A stretch of 64,000 bases of DNA. It comes from Caulobacter sp. RHG1 (lineage in GTDB: Bacteria; Pseudomonadota; Alphaproteobacteria; Caulobacterales; Caulobacteraceae). Every line of letters starts with the position of its first letter. Position 1 is the first letter of the stretch. This document shows positions 8,280 to 17,426 of the stretch, one piece after another. Position numbers and translations under genes: made by a program. The notes below the pieces were generated by a model. The model was not told the DNA's origin. It did not search any database and worked only from the letters and a program-made list of their open reading frames with translations. Where the stretch lies: contig NZ_SMZP01000001.1 of assembly GCF_013181195.1 (NCBI RefSeq), positions 62,001-126,000 on the forward strand. The letters are read 5' to 3'.

Positions 8280-8609
8280 CTAGGTGGGGACGAACTGCAG
8301 GAAGGTCAGGGCCAGCGCGCCCCAGGCCAGCGGCGCGGCCATGGCGGCCCAGGCCAGCGGTTGATCCCCCTTGCGCCACAGGATCCAGCCGGCCAGCGGC
8401 GCCAGAAGGCACACCACCCAGAACGAGGCGGCGAACACGAAGCCCAGCCAGGCGATCGGGTTCATCAGATTGCCGGAGCGATCGAAAACCAGCGGCGTGA
8501 AGATCGCCAGGATGCCGCCCAACACCGCCAAGCCCACGCAAGCGCCCGTCGCCAGCACCATCAAGGCCAGCTGTTTCCGGTCGATCGTTCGTTTGCTTGC
8601 CTTGATCAT
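8280..8609 (-). CDS. Small multi-pass membrane protein, unknown function
   Basis: A 109-residue product with three hydrophobic segments: LALMVLATGACVGLAVLGGI, WLGFVFAASFWVVCLLAPLA and AWAAMAAPLAWGALALTFLQ, after a short basic N-terminus (MIKASKRTIDRK). ATG 8609 is chosen over one 12 codons upstream, because the latter would run to the xthA start and leave no space for the two divergent promoters. I recognise no family. The stop lies just before the MerR-type promoter. Confidence 0.65.
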   Translation of the reverse strand: MIKASKRTIDRKQLALMVLATGACVGLAVLGGILAIFTPLVFDRSGNLMNPIAWLGFVFAASFWVVCLLAPLAGWILWRKGDQPLAWAAMAAPLAWGALALTFLQFVPT

Positions 8610-8644
8610 ACGCCCTAGCCTCCCGCCGCACTCTGGAGCCGTCA

Positions 8645-9433
8645 ATGCGTATAGCCACCTGGAACGTCAATTCGATCAACGCTCGCCTGGAAGGCGTCCT
8701 GGCGTGGTTCGAATCGGAGGCCCCCGACGTCGCCGTGCTGCAGGAGATCAAGTGCGTCGACGAGAAGTTCCCGACCGAGGCCTTCGAGCGCCTGGGCTAC
8801 AACGTCGTGGTCCATGGCCAGAAGACCTATAACGGCGTGGCTCTGCTGTCGAAGTTCCCGCTCGAGGACGTTCGCAAGGGCCTGCCCCTCCTGCACGAAG
8901 ACGAGGTCGACGAGCAGTCGCGCTATGTCGAGGCGGTGATCGGCGCGCCGGTCCCGTTCCGCGTGGTCGGCATCTATCTGCCCAACGGCAATCCACTGGG
9001 CACCGAGAAGTTCGACTACAAGCTGGCCTGGATGCGTCGCCTGCACGCCCACGCCCAAGGCCTGCTGGCCTTCGAGGAGCCCTTGGTCATTCTGGGCGAC
9101 TACAACGTCATCCCCGAAGCCGAAGACGTGGCCAATCCCGAGGCCTGGCTGGGCGACGCCCTCTATCAGCCCGAAAGCCGCGGCGCGTTCCGGGCCTTGA
9201 AGAACCTGGGTTTCGCCGACGCCTATATGCAGGTCGACGGCGCGCCGGGCGGCTACACCTTCTGGGACTACCAGGCCGGCGCCTGGCCCCGGAACCTCGG
9301 CATCCGCATCGACCACCTGCTGTGCTCGCCCCAGGCCGCCGACCGGCTGGAGACCGTGGTCATCCACCGCGACGAGCGCGACAAGGAAAAGCCCTCCGAC
9401 CACGTGCCGGTGGTCGGTCACTTTCGGGACTGA
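8645..9433 (+). CDS. xthA: Exodeoxyribonuclease III (AP endonuclease)
   Basis: It cleaves at abasic sites in base-excision repair and has 3'-5' exonuclease activity. The 262-residue product has the EEP-family landmarks: MRIATWNVNSINARL, LQEIKCVDEKFP (catalytic Glu), VILGDYNVIPEAEDV (Asp-x-Asn), IRIDHLLCS and SDHVPVVGHF (Asp-His). The full length is normal. A GGAG lies seven bases before the ATG. The next gene starts 46 bp downstream and may be co-transcribed. Confidence 0.95.
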   Translation: MRIATWNVNSINARLEGVLAWFESEAPDVAVLQEIKCVDEKFPTEAFERLGYNVVVHGQKTYNGVALLSKFPLEDVRKGLPLLHEDEVDEQSRYVEAVIGAPVPFRVVGIYLPNGNPLGTEKFDYKLAWMRRLHAHAQGLLAFEEPLVILGDYNVIPEAEDVANPEAWLGDALYQPESRGAFRALKNLGFADAYMQVDGAPGGYTFWDYQAGAWPRNLGIRIDHLLCSPQAADRLETVVIHRDERDKEKPSDHVPVVGHFRD

Positions 9434-9479
9434 CCGCCCGCTTTCGAAGAATCGGGACTCTCGCTAGCTTCCCTCCACT

Positions 9480-10397
9480 ATGAGCGAGCTCGCGCGTCTT
9501 TTGCTGTTCGTGGCCATCGCCGGCTCGGCGGTGACATTCCTGGGCAGCCTGGCCATCTGGTACGGCGATGAGGACCGGCGGATCCGCCGGGCGCTTCGTC
9601 ATGTGCTGAAGAGCGATCCCGAGGGCCTGATCCTGGCCCGCGGTCGCGGCCGCGGCGCGGGCTTCTCGTTCTCCACGAACCTCTTGGCCGTGGCCTGGGA
9701 TCGCGGCGCCTGGTGCCTGGTTTACCGCCTGGACGAACTGATGGGCGCCGAGCTTCTGGTTGACGGCCAGGTGCTGGGCCGAGTGTTCCGCGGCGAGGGC
9801 CGGCGGGCCATCGATCACGTCTCGCCTCAGGCCGAGACCGTGACCCTGCGCCTGATCTTCGACGATCCGCGCCATCCCGATTTCGCGCTGGAGCTTTGGG
9901 CCCCAGGCGACGCCCAGCGCCGCGAAAGCCGCTCGCCGGCCGAGCTGGTGCAGGAGGCCAACCGCTGGCTGGCGCGCTGCGAGGCCATCGTCCGCCGTCC
10001 GCTGCCGCCGCGCGCGCCGGCCAAGGAAACCGTGGTCGCCGCGCCGGTTCGGGCGGTCGAACCGGAGCCTTTCGACGACGAGGAAGACGAGGTCCGCGCG
10101 CCGACTCCCCTGCCCGAAGGCCCGCCGCCGATCCCCCGCCGCTCGTCCTTCGACGACGTTCCGCGCACCGCTGCGCCGCCACGTCCCATGGCCCGCCCCG
10201 GGGCAGCGCCAGCCGCTGCGGCAGTCGCGGCTCCGATCGAGCCCGACATGTTCGACAATCCGCCTTGGGACGACGAGGGGGACGACGAAGACGATATGGT
10301 CCTGGCGCCGCCTGAGCCCGAGCCCAGCTACAAGCCGGTCTCCAAGGCCCGCCGCGAAACCGCGGCAGACCAGGACGAGCTGCCTTTCGACGACTAA
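9480..10397 (+). CDS. Membrane-anchored protein with acidic low-complexity tail, unknown
   Basis: A 305-residue protein with one N-terminal membrane helix (ARLLLFVAIAGSAVTFLGSL, about 4-24), a folded-looking middle (about 30-170; VAWDRGAWCLVYRLDELMGA, then a beta-rich stretch), and a C-terminal half that is Pro, Asp and Glu rich and probably disordered (DDEEDEVRAPTPLPEGPPPI). I do not recognise the middle domain. It is the last gene of the xthA pair and converges on the oxidoreductase gene with a 3-bp gap. No strong Shine-Dalgarno precedes the ATG. Confidence 0.7.
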   Translation: MSELARLLLFVAIAGSAVTFLGSLAIWYGDEDRRIRRALRHVLKSDPEGLILARGRGRGAGFSFSTNLLAVAWDRGAWCLVYRLDELMGAELLVDGQVLGRVFRGEGRRAIDHVSPQAETVTLRLIFDDPRHPDFALELWAPGDAQRRESRSPAELVQEANRWLARCEAIVRRPLPPRAPAKETVVAAPVRAVEPEPFDDEEDEVRAPTPLPEGPPPIPRRSSFDDVPRTAAPPRPMARPGAAPAAAAVAAPIEPDMFDNPPWDDEGDDEDDMVLAPPEPEPSYKPVSKARRETAADQDELPFDD

Positions 10398-10400
10398 GGC

Positions 10401-11318
10401 TTAAGCCCCCGCCGCCCACTCCACCGCCAGCGCCAGGTCGAGCGCCGCGGCGGCCTCCACGCCGGTGACGACTGGACGCGGGGCATCGCCTCGGACCGCC
10501 TTCAGGAAGCCCGCCACCGACAGGCCCAGCGGGTCCTTGCCGGCCGGGGTCTCGGTGAAGTTTTCGATCAGCGCGAACGGCGTGGTGTTGCGGAAGGTGC
10601 GGGCCAGGAAGTCGATCTCGACCTCGCCCGAGGGGTAGACGACCTTCATGGTTCGCTCGCGGGCCTCGGCCACGCGCGAGCTGTCGAACACGGCGGTGAA
10701 GCCGTTGTCGAACGTGGCTTCCGCCTTGACCCAGTCCAGCGAGGTCGAGCGGGTCATCCCCCCCTCGCCTTCCACCGCCACGGGTTCGCCGTCGCAAAGG
10801 GCCAGCGCCAGGTCGATGTCGTGGATCATCAGGTCCAGCACGACCGAGACGTCGAGATTACGATCCGAGGGCGTGCCACGGCGCACGGCTTCCAGTCGCA
10901 GCGGCTGTTCGGGGATATCCAGCAGGCCCATGGCCTGGAAAACGACGCGCTCCTGGTGGCCGCAGGCCAGCGGCAGCCCGCGCTCGGCGGCCGCCACGAC
11001 CATCTTGTCGGCGTCGCCCGGCGTCACGGCCAGGGGCTTTTCGGAATAGACCGGCTTGCCCGCCTTCAGCGCGGCGAGCGCCGCGCCTGCGTGGTGGACG
11101 GCGGGCGTGGCGACCGTGACCACATCGACGGCGGACAGGAAGGCGGCCATGTCGTCGAAGCCCTGGGCGCCCAGCGGCTGGGCCAGCGCCTCGGCGCGCG
11201 ACAGGTCGATGTCGAACACCGCCGTCAGCGTCACGCCCTCCAGCTCGGCGTACTTCTTGGCGTGATAGCCGCCGAACACTCCGGCGCCGACGACGCCCGC
11301 TTTAAGAGTCTGGGTCAT
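10401..11318 (-). CDS. Gfo/Idh/MocA-family oxidoreductase
   Basis: A 305-residue NAD(P)-dependent dehydrogenase. The N-terminal Rossmann fold has GVVGAGVFGGYHAKKYAEL. The EKP motif is at about residue 95 (PVYSEKPLAVTPGDADKMV). The C-terminal sheet domain carries a conserved HD in DLMIHDIDLALAL. The family acts on sugars, inositols or related alcohols; the substrate cannot be told. The gene stands alone, divergent from the next oxidoreductase across 114 bp. Confidence 0.85.
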   Translation of the reverse strand: MTQTLKAGVVGAGVFGGYHAKKYAELEGVTLTAVFDIDLSRAEALAQPLGAQGFDDMAAFLSAVDVVTVATPAVHHAGAALAALKAGKPVYSEKPLAVTPGDADKMVVAAAERGLPLACGHQERVVFQAMGLLDIPEQPLRLEAVRRGTPSDRNLDVSVVLDLMIHDIDLALALCDGEPVAVEGEGGMTRSTSLDWVKAEATFDNGFTAVFDSSRVAEARERTMKVVYPSGEVEIDFLARTFRNTTPFALIENFTETPAGKDPLGLSVAGFLKAVRGDAPRPVVTGVEAAAALDLALAVEWAAGA

Positions 11319-11432
11319 GGCCGGGTGTCTACCGCGCTTCGCCGTCGCTTAGAAGCACTGGAGCCCTGCGTAAGGACGCGCTAAACATCCGTTTAAATTA
11401 GCAACGCTCATCCAGAGCTTGGGAGGACTACC

Positions 11433-12458
11433 ATGACCACCTCGCGCGAAATTCGCCTGAAGAGCCGTCCCGTGGGCGTTCCCAAGACCACGGACTTCGA
11501 CCTGGCCACCGTCGAACTGCCCGCGCCGGGCGATGGCGAGGTGCAGGTCAAGAACCTGTGGATGTCGGTCGACCCCTATATGCGCGGCCGCATGTATGAT
11601 CGCCCCAGCTATGTGCCGCCGTTCCAGATCGGTCAGGCCCTGCAAGGCGGCGCGATCGGCGAGGTCGTCACCTCCAACGATCCGGACTTCAAGCCGGGCG
11701 ACGTCGTCAACTCGATGTTCGGCTGGCGCGAAGCCTTCAACGCCAACCCCAAGGCGCTGGCCGCCGCCGGCATGGGCGCGATCACCAAGGTCGACACGCA
11801 AGGCGTCCCGCCCCAGGCGTTCCTGGGCGTGGCCGGCATGCCCGGCATGACCGCCTATGTCGGCCTGCTGAAGATCGCGGCGCTGAAGGACGGCGACGTG
11901 GTGTTCGTCTCGGCCGCCGCCGGCGCGGTCGGCTCGATCGTCTGCCAGATCGCCAAGCTGAAGGGCCACACCGTCATCGGCTCGGCCGGCGGTCCGGAGA
12001 AGGTCGCGTTCCTGAAGTCGATCGGCGTCGACCACGTCATCGACTACAAGGCCACGCCCGACGTCGTCGCCGAACTGGCCAAGGTCGCCCCCAAGGGCAT
12101 CGACGTCTATTTCGAGAATGTCGGCGGCGTGCACCTGGAAGCCGCCATCAACTCGGCCCGCCCGTTCGCCCGCTTCGCCCTGTGCGGGATGATCTCGCAA
12201 TATAACGAGACCGGTAAGGCCGAGGGGCCGTCCAACATCATCCTGGCAGTCGGCAAGAGCCTGCGGCTGGAAGGCTTTATCGTCTCCAACCACTACGACC
12301 TCTATCCGCAGTTCGCCAAGGACATCGGCGAGTGGATCAAGGCCGGCAAGATCACCTGGAAGGAAACGGTCGAAGACGGCGTCGAGCGCGCGCCGGACGC
12401 GTTCATCAAGCTGTTCTCGGGTGAGAACATGGGGAAGATGCTGGTGAAGCTGGGATAG
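11433..12458 (+). CDS. NADP-dependent medium-chain reductase (prostaglandin reductase/CurA-like)
   Basis: A 341-residue zinc-independent MDR enzyme that would reduce conjugated enones or enals with NADPH. Typical marks are NLWMSVDPYMRGRMYD near residue 45, AGMPGMTAYVGL at about 135, and the nucleotide loop VSAAAGAVGSIVCQIAKLKG at about 157. The structural zinc cysteines of alcohol dehydrogenases are absent, as expected. GGGAGGAC lies eight bases upstream of the ATG. It converges with the CusF-like lipoprotein gene with a 4-bp gap. Confidence 0.9.
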   Translation: MTTSREIRLKSRPVGVPKTTDFDLATVELPAPGDGEVQVKNLWMSVDPYMRGRMYDRPSYVPPFQIGQALQGGAIGEVVTSNDPDFKPGDVVNSMFGWREAFNANPKALAAAGMGAITKVDTQGVPPQAFLGVAGMPGMTAYVGLLKIAALKDGDVVFVSAAAGAVGSIVCQIAKLKGHTVIGSAGGPEKVAFLKSIGVDHVIDYKATPDVVAELAKVAPKGIDVYFENVGGVHLEAAINSARPFARFALCGMISQYNETGKAEGPSNIILAVGKSLRLEGFIVSNHYDLYPQFAKDIGEWIKAGKITWKETVEDGVERAPDAFIKLFSGENMGKMLVKLG

Positions 12459-12462
12459 TCGC

Positions 12463-12810
12463 CTAGTCCCGGGCCTCGAGCTTCGACACCTCGAGGCCCC
12501 TCGGCGTCTGCTTGAACTGGAACTTCACCCGCGAGCCCGGCGTGATCGGCGCTTCCGCCAGCACATCGGCATAGACGGTGAACCGGTTGCGACCCGCCTT
12601 CAGCCCCGCCGCGACCGAACCATCATGATCCAGCGTGAGAACCTGACCTTCCAGGCTCGAAATCACACCTTGAGCGTCGTAGGCGGGCAGCGATTCCGTG
12701 GAGATCGGAGCCTCGGCGGCGCCTGGACGTGATGTCGCCTGCTGCTCAGCTTTGTCGCATGCGGCCAAGCTTATCAACGCCAGCGCCAAGACGAACCCAC
12801 GCGTTTTCAT
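12463..12810 (-). CDS. CusF-like small lipoprotein lacking copper ligands
   Basis: A 115-residue exported lipoprotein: MKTRGFVLALALISLAACDK gives a lipobox (LAAC) with Cys at position 18. Residues about 45-115 have the CusF/CusX layout of a small beta barrel: GVISSLEGQVLTLDHDGSVA, then FTVYADVLAEAPITPGSRVKF and FKQTPRGLEVSKLEARD. In CusF the segment after the third strand carries W-x-x-M-x-M copper ligands; here the matching segment is LKAGRNRFTVY, with no Met, Trp or His. The start is the ATG at 12810; upstream in-frame codons lie outside a signal peptide. It may be a structural relative with another role. Confidence 0.7.
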   Translation of the reverse strand: MKTRGFVLALALISLAACDKAEQQATSRPGAAEAPISTESLPAYDAQGVISSLEGQVLTLDHDGSVAAGLKAGRNRFTVYADVLAEAPITPGSRVKFQFKQTPRGLEVSKLEARD

Positions 12811-13097
12811 AGACTTACCGCACTTCCCCAAATCGGCGAGCGCCGCTCGCGCGGCGCATTCCCCAGGTTTTTTCTCGCAACTGCGAAATCCGCGTGATTT
12901 CCGGTAGCGAATTTGTGATCGAAGTTTTACTCTAGAATAACCCGGCGGATCTCCACGCCGGCTTTCGACCGTCATGCAGCTGTCACGAAACCCTACGGCC
13001 GTTCCCTAGCGGACGCGCGGCGGGGCGGAAAGAGGCTCGGGACGCCGAAGCGTACGGAGAGAGCCCGGCCCGCCGGAAAAGTCCGAGATCTGACGAT

Positions 13098-15089
13098 ATG
13101 AGCGATCGTTCCGCCCTCTTCGACGTACGCTCCTCCACGAGCGTCACCCTCGATCAGGTCGTTCGCCCGCAGACGCTGGAAATCCCGGCCGAGGCGCCGC
13201 TGGCCATGCCGGTCCAGCCGCTGGGCTTCTGGCAAGGCGGCCCGCGCCGCGCCACGGCGCTGGGCGTCAACATGCGCCTGCGCCGCTGGATCATCGCCGC
13301 CGCCACCCTGGTCATGGGCTTCGCCGGCTGGAAGGCCACCTTCGACACCATCGCGCTGGGCGGCGTCACCCGCCTGGAGGGCGTGGTGCTGGTGTTGCTG
13401 GCCCCGCTGTTCCTGGCTTTGTCGCTGTGGTTCTGCACGGCCGTCGCCGGCTTCGCGATCCTGCTGGGCAAGCCCAAGGATCCACTGGGCATCGACAGCG
13501 AGACCCCGACGCCCAAGCTGCACACGCGCACCGCCATCCTGATGCCCGTGCACAACGAGGACGCCGCCGCCGTCTTCGCCCGCCTGCGCGCCATGGACGC
13601 CTCGATCGCCGAGACGGGCATGAGCCGCCACTTCGACATCTTCGTCCTCAGCGACACCCGCGACGCCCAGGTGGCCCTGGCCGAGCAGGCCTGCTTCGCC
13701 CGCTTCCGCCGCGAAGCCCACAGCCACGTCTTCTATCGCGTCCGCAAGGAAAACACGGGCCGCAAGGCCGGCAACGTCGCCGACTGGGTGCGCCGCTGGG
13801 GCAGCGCCTACGAGCACATGCTGGTCCTGGACGCCGACAGCCTGATGACCGGCGACGCCATGGTCCGCCTGGCCGACGCCATGGAGCGTCACCCCGGCGC
13901 CGGTCTGATCCAGACCATGCCGATGATCGTCAACGCCCAGACGATCTTCGCCCGCACCCTGCAGTTCGCCACCCGCCTGTACGGCCGCGTCGCCTGGACC
14001 GGCCTGGCCTGGTGGTCGGGCACCGAGAGCTCGTTCTGGGGCCACAACGCCATCGTCCGCACGCGCGCCTTCGCCGAGACCTGCGGCCTGCCCTCGCTGG
14101 GCGGCCCCAAGCCGTTCGGCGGCGAGGTGATGAGCCACGACGCCCTGGAAAGCGCCCTGCTGCGCCGCGGCGGCTGGAGCGTCCACCTGGCCCCCTATCT
14201 GGAAGGCTCGTACGAGGAGAGCCCCTCGAACCTGCTGGACTTCGCCACCCGCGACCGTCGCTGGTGCCGCGGCAACGTCCAGCACCTGCCGCTGATCGCC
14301 CTGCCCGGCCTGCACCTGATGAGCCGCATGCACCTGGTGATCGGCGTGCTCAGCTACGTCCTGTCGCCGCTGTGGTTCATCGCCCTGTCGGCCGGCGTCA
14401 CCTCGCGCGCCCTGATGCCCGAGCTGAAGAAGGCGGCCTTCACCATGGCCGACCTGCAAGCGGCCGCGCATGCCCTGATCGACTGGCGCGAGATCCAGGC
14501 CACCGCCTGGGCCATGATCATCACCTTCGTGCTGCTGTTCGGCCCCAAGATCCTGGGCTCGATCCTGGTGTTCTCGCGCAAGGCCGAGACCAAGGGCTTC
14601 GGCGGCAAACGCCGCGTCGCCGCCGGTCTGGCCGTCGAGATGCTGCTCTCGGCCCTGGTCGCTCCGATGCTGATGTTCACCCAGACCCGGGCGATCATCG
14701 AGATCATGGCCGGCAAGGTCGGCGGCTGGGCCACCCAGCGCCGCGACGCCGACAAGGTCAGCTTCAAGGAGGCCTCGGCCGCCATGGGCTGGATCAGCGC
14801 CACGGGCCTGGTCCTGGCCGGCATGTTCTGGTTCACGCCGGACCTGTTCACCGCCACCATCCCGATCCTGATGGGTCTCGTTTTGGCTGTGCCGCTGACC
14901 ATGCTGGGCGCCAACAAGATCGCCGGCCTGAAGGTCAAGGCCAACGGCCTGTTCATGACCCCGGAAGAGCGCCGCCCGCCGGCCATCGTCCGCGCGGCCC
15001 TGGGAGCCTCGTGCGAGCCGCCGATCCGCTGGTTCGCCCGTCACGGCCGCCCGATCGGTCCGTCGGACGAGGTCCGCGACGCCGCCTGA
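13098..15089 (+). CDS. opgH: Glucans biosynthesis glucosyltransferase OpgH (MdoH)
   Basis: An inner-membrane GT2 enzyme that polymerises the beta-1,2 backbone of osmoregulated periplasmic glucans. The 663-residue product has two early membrane helices, a cytoplasmic glycosyltransferase domain with TAILMPVHNEDAAAVFARL, LVLDADSLMTGDAMVRLADA (DxD), WWSGTESSFWGHNAIVR and the DRRWCRGN motif (equivalent to QxxRW), then several C-terminal helices. It is shorter than enterobacterial MdoH (about 850) because the long N-terminal cytoplasmic extension is reduced. No opgG lies beside it, unlike the usual opgGH operon. A GC-rich imperfect hairpin after the stop (about 15093-15128) could end the transcript. 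Confidence 0.93.
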   Translation: MSDRSALFDVRSSTSVTLDQVVRPQTLEIPAEAPLAMPVQPLGFWQGGPRRATALGVNMRLRRWIIAAATLVMGFAGWKATFDTIALGGVTRLEGVVLVLLAPLFLALSLWFCTAVAGFAILLGKPKDPLGIDSETPTPKLHTRTAILMPVHNEDAAAVFARLRAMDASIAETGMSRHFDIFVLSDTRDAQVALAEQACFARFRREAHSHVFYRVRKENTGRKAGNVADWVRRWGSAYEHMLVLDADSLMTGDAMVRLADAMERHPGAGLIQTMPMIVNAQTIFARTLQFATRLYGRVAWTGLAWWSGTESSFWGHNAIVRTRAFAETCGLPSLGGPKPFGGEVMSHDALESALLRRGGWSVHLAPYLEGSYEESPSNLLDFATRDRRWCRGNVQHLPLIALPGLHLMSRMHLVIGVLSYVLSPLWFIALSAGVTSRALMPELKKAAFTMADLQAAAHALIDWREIQATAWAMIITFVLLFGPKILGSILVFSRKAETKGFGGKRRVAAGLAVEMLLSALVAPMLMFTQTRAIIEIMAGKVGGWATQRRDADKVSFKEASAAMGWISATGLVLAGMFWFTPDLFTATIPILMGLVLAVPLTMLGANKIAGLKVKANGLFMTPEERRPPAIVRAALGASCEPPIRWFARHGRPIGPSDEVRDAA

Positions 15090-15168
15090 TTTAACCTTCC
15101 CCGGGCTGGTCGTACCCGGCTTGGGGAGGTAGAAGCGCGCTTCGTTCAATCCGAAGCGGAGCGCCGTC

Positions 15169-16065
15169 TTGTCGCGTCTGTTCAGCGCCTATGTGATCGT
15201 CGACTGGAGCGCGGCGGCCAAGCCGACCACGGGCGCGGACTCCATCTGGATCGGCGTGCTCAAGCGCGACGTCCGCTTCCGCCTGACCTTCGAGAGCTTC
15301 AACCCGGCCACCCGCGCCGAAGCCGAGACCCGGCTGGCGGCGATCCTGGACGACCTGAAGAAGCGCGGCGAGCGGGCCCTGGTCGGCTTCGACTTCCCGC
15401 TGGGCTTCCCCCGCGGGCTGTCGCAGGCCCTGGCCCTGCCCGGCGAGACGCCCTGGCGCGCGGTCTGGGATCAACTGGCCAAGATGGTCAAGGACAAGGC
15501 CGACAACACCAACAACCGCTTCGGCGTCGGCTCGGAGATCAACCGACGCCTGACCGGCGGGCCATTCCCGTTCTGGGGCTGTCCGCCCAAGGACGCCCTG
15601 ACGACCCTGCAGCCCAAGCGCACGCGCGATCATGGCGAGGGCGACCTGCCCGAGTTCCGCTACGCCGATCAGGCCGCCAAGGGCGCGCACGCGATCTGGA
15701 AGCTCTATTACAACGGCTCGGTCGGCGGTCAGGCGATCATGGGTATCCCGGCCGTGCGCCGCCTGAAGGACGCCCGCGGCGACACACTGCGGGTGTGGCC
15801 GTTCGAGACGGGCTTCAAGAGCCTGACCGAGGCCGATCTGGACGGCGTCGCCACCGTGGTGGCCGAGGTCTATCCGTCGCTGATCAAGCCCGTCCCCGCC
15901 CCCGGCGAGGTCAAGGACCTGGCCCAGGTGCGCAGCCTGGCCGAACACTTCGCCAAGCTGGACGAAGCCGGCAAGCTTGGCGCGGCCTTCGCGGCGCCGA
16001 AGGGCTTGGCGGAGGATGCGCTAACGGCGGCGGAGACCGAAGAAGGCTGGATCCTGGGGGCCTAG
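15169..16065 (+). CDS. DUF429-like (RNase H-fold) protein, UUG start, function unknown
   Basis: A 298-residue soluble protein. The N-terminus SRLFSAYVIVDWSAAAKPTT has the strand-Asp pattern of an RNase H-like fold, followed by ALVGFDFPLGFPRGLS, in which a second Asp sits on a strand; this is the DUF429-type layout. Related proteins are, as I recall, sometimes labelled as cofactor-biosynthesis proteins without evidence. TTG at 15169 is chosen because it has GGAG seven bases upstream and the next ATG is far inside the domain. It is convergent with the MATE gene, overlapping it by 4 bp. Confidence 0.72.
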   Translation: MSRLFSAYVIVDWSAAAKPTTGADSIWIGVLKRDVRFRLTFESFNPATRAEAETRLAAILDDLKKRGERALVGFDFPLGFPRGLSQALALPGETPWRAVWDQLAKMVKDKADNTNNRFGVGSEINRRLTGGPFPFWGCPPKDALTTLQPKRTRDHGEGDLPEFRYADQAAKGAHAIWKLYYNGSVGGQAIMGIPAVRRLKDARGDTLRVWPFETGFKSLTEADLDGVATVVAEVYPSLIKPVPAPGEVKDLAQVRSLAEHFAKLDEAGKLGAAFAAPKGLAEDALTAAETEEGWILGA

Positions 16066-17426
16066 GCCCCCTCCTCCGCCAGCTTGCGATCGCGCGCGTC
16101 CAGCATCCTGAACCGCGCCAGCAGGAACCCCATCGCCAGGAAGCTGGTGACGATCACCGAAATCACCACCCCGTTCAGGCCCATGCCGCGCGGGATGGCC
16201 AGCCACCAGGCCAGCGGACCCATGACGAAGGCGTAGCTGATCAGGTGGGTGATGGTCGGGACCCAGACTTCGCCCCTTGCGCGCAGGGCCTGGGCGGCGA
16301 CCACCTGCACGGCGTCCGGAGCCAGGAACAGACAGGTCAGCACAAGGGCCGGCAGGATCAGCTCCAGCGCCGCCGGATCGGTGGTGTAGGCCACGGCCAC
16401 CCAGCTCTTCAGCGGATACAGCAGCAGGGCCGCGGCCAGGCCGACGACGCCGGTGACGGCGAAGGCGATCCAGCCGGCGCGCTTCATGCCCGCCGGGTCG
16501 CGCGCCCCGTAAGCCCGTCCCACCTGCACGGCGGTGGCCGAGGCGATGCCCAGCGGGATCATGAAGATCACGGCGGCCACGTTCAGCACCACCGCCCAGG
16601 CGGCGACGGCCAGGCCGCCGATCCAGCCGGCCACCAGGTTCATGCCGGCGAAGGCCGAGACCTCGAAGAAGTTGGATGCGCCCGCGCCGTAGCCGATGCG
16701 GCGCTGCTCGATCTCGGCGGGGCGGTCGCGAGCGGGCTTGTCGAAGACGCCCAGCGCGCGGGCCTCCTTCATGCGCAGCACATAGATGGCCAGGGCCAGC
16801 AGCAGCGCGCTGCGGGCGATGAAGGTCGACCAGGCTCCGCCCGTCGCGCCCAGGGCCGGCAGGCCGAAGGTTCCGGGCACCAGCACCAGGTTGGCGGCCA
16901 GGTTGACGATATTGGCCAGCCACATGAACACCGCGCCGGGCCCGGGCTTGGCCAAGCCCTCCAGCCAGAAGGTCAGGGCCACCGAGACGGCGTAGACCGG
17001 CAGCGACAGCGAGAAGACGATCATCGGGATGGCCGCGCCTTCCGCCAGGCCGTCCTTGAGGCCCAGGCTGCTCAGGAACAGCGGCCCGAACAGCGCCAGC
17101 AGCGCGCCCGAGCCCAGGCCCAGCCAGGCGCTGTAGCTGAGGCCCCGCCGCAGCACCGCGCCGGTCTCGTTCCGTCGGCCCGCCCCAACCGCGCGGGCGG
17201 TCATGACCTGAATCCCGACCAGCAGACCGACATTCATGGTGATGAAGATCGACGACGGCGCCCAGGCCATGGCGTGGAAGCCCAGCTCGCGCGCCGAGAA
17301 GTGGCCCACCACGATGGCGTCGGTCAGGCCCATGATCATGATGCCCAGGCGCGACAGCACGACCGGCCCCGACAGGCGCAGCAGCTCGATCAGGTCGGTG
17401 GTGATCGGGCCGCGCCGCATGATCAT
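16062..17426 (-). CDS. MATE-family multidrug efflux transporter
   Basis: About 454 residues with twelve hydrophobic segments in two homologous halves, as in NorM. The N-half has LLRLSGPVVLSRLGIMIMGLTD and IVVGHFSARELGFHAMAW; the middle shows VMTARAVGAGRRNETGAVLR. It would export cationic drugs with Na+ or H+. An open frame continues 25 codons upstream to 17501, but that part (rich in Gly, Cys and Pro) does not look like a transporter N-terminus; ATG 17426 (MIMRRGP) or 17420 fits better. It is divergent from the SDR gene. Confidence 0.88.
   Translation of the reverse strand: MIMRRGPITTDLIELLRLSGPVVLSRLGIMIMGLTDAIVVGHFSARELGFHAMAWAPSSIFITMNVGLLVGIQVMTARAVGAGRRNETGAVLRRGLSYSAWLGLGSGALLALFGPLFLSSLGLKDGLAEGAAIPMIVFSLSLPVYAVSVALTFWLEGLAKPGPGAVFMWLANIVNLAANLVLVPGTFGLPALGATGGAWSTFIARSALLLALAIYVLRMKEARALGVFDKPARDRPAEIEQRRIGYGAGASNFFEVSAFAGMNLVAGWIGGLAVAAWAVVLNVAAVIFMIPLGIASATAVQVGRAYGARDPAGMKRAGWIAFAVTGVVGLAAALLLYPLKSWVAVAYTTDPAALELILPALVLTCLFLAPDAVQVVAAQALRARGEVWVPTITHLISYAFVMGPLAWWLAIPRGMGLNGVVISVIVTSFLAMGFLLARFRMLDARDRKLAEEGA

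Noticed and set aside
15093..15128. ACCTTCCCC...GGGGAGGT after opgH as a terminator.
   Set aside because: The stem has a bulge and no T-run; it is mentioned with opgH but not called as a separate terminator.
12993..15149. A 718-codon minus-strand frame opposite opgH.
   Set aside because: It is the antisense shadow of a clear GT2 glucosyltransferase; no motif and a skewed composition.
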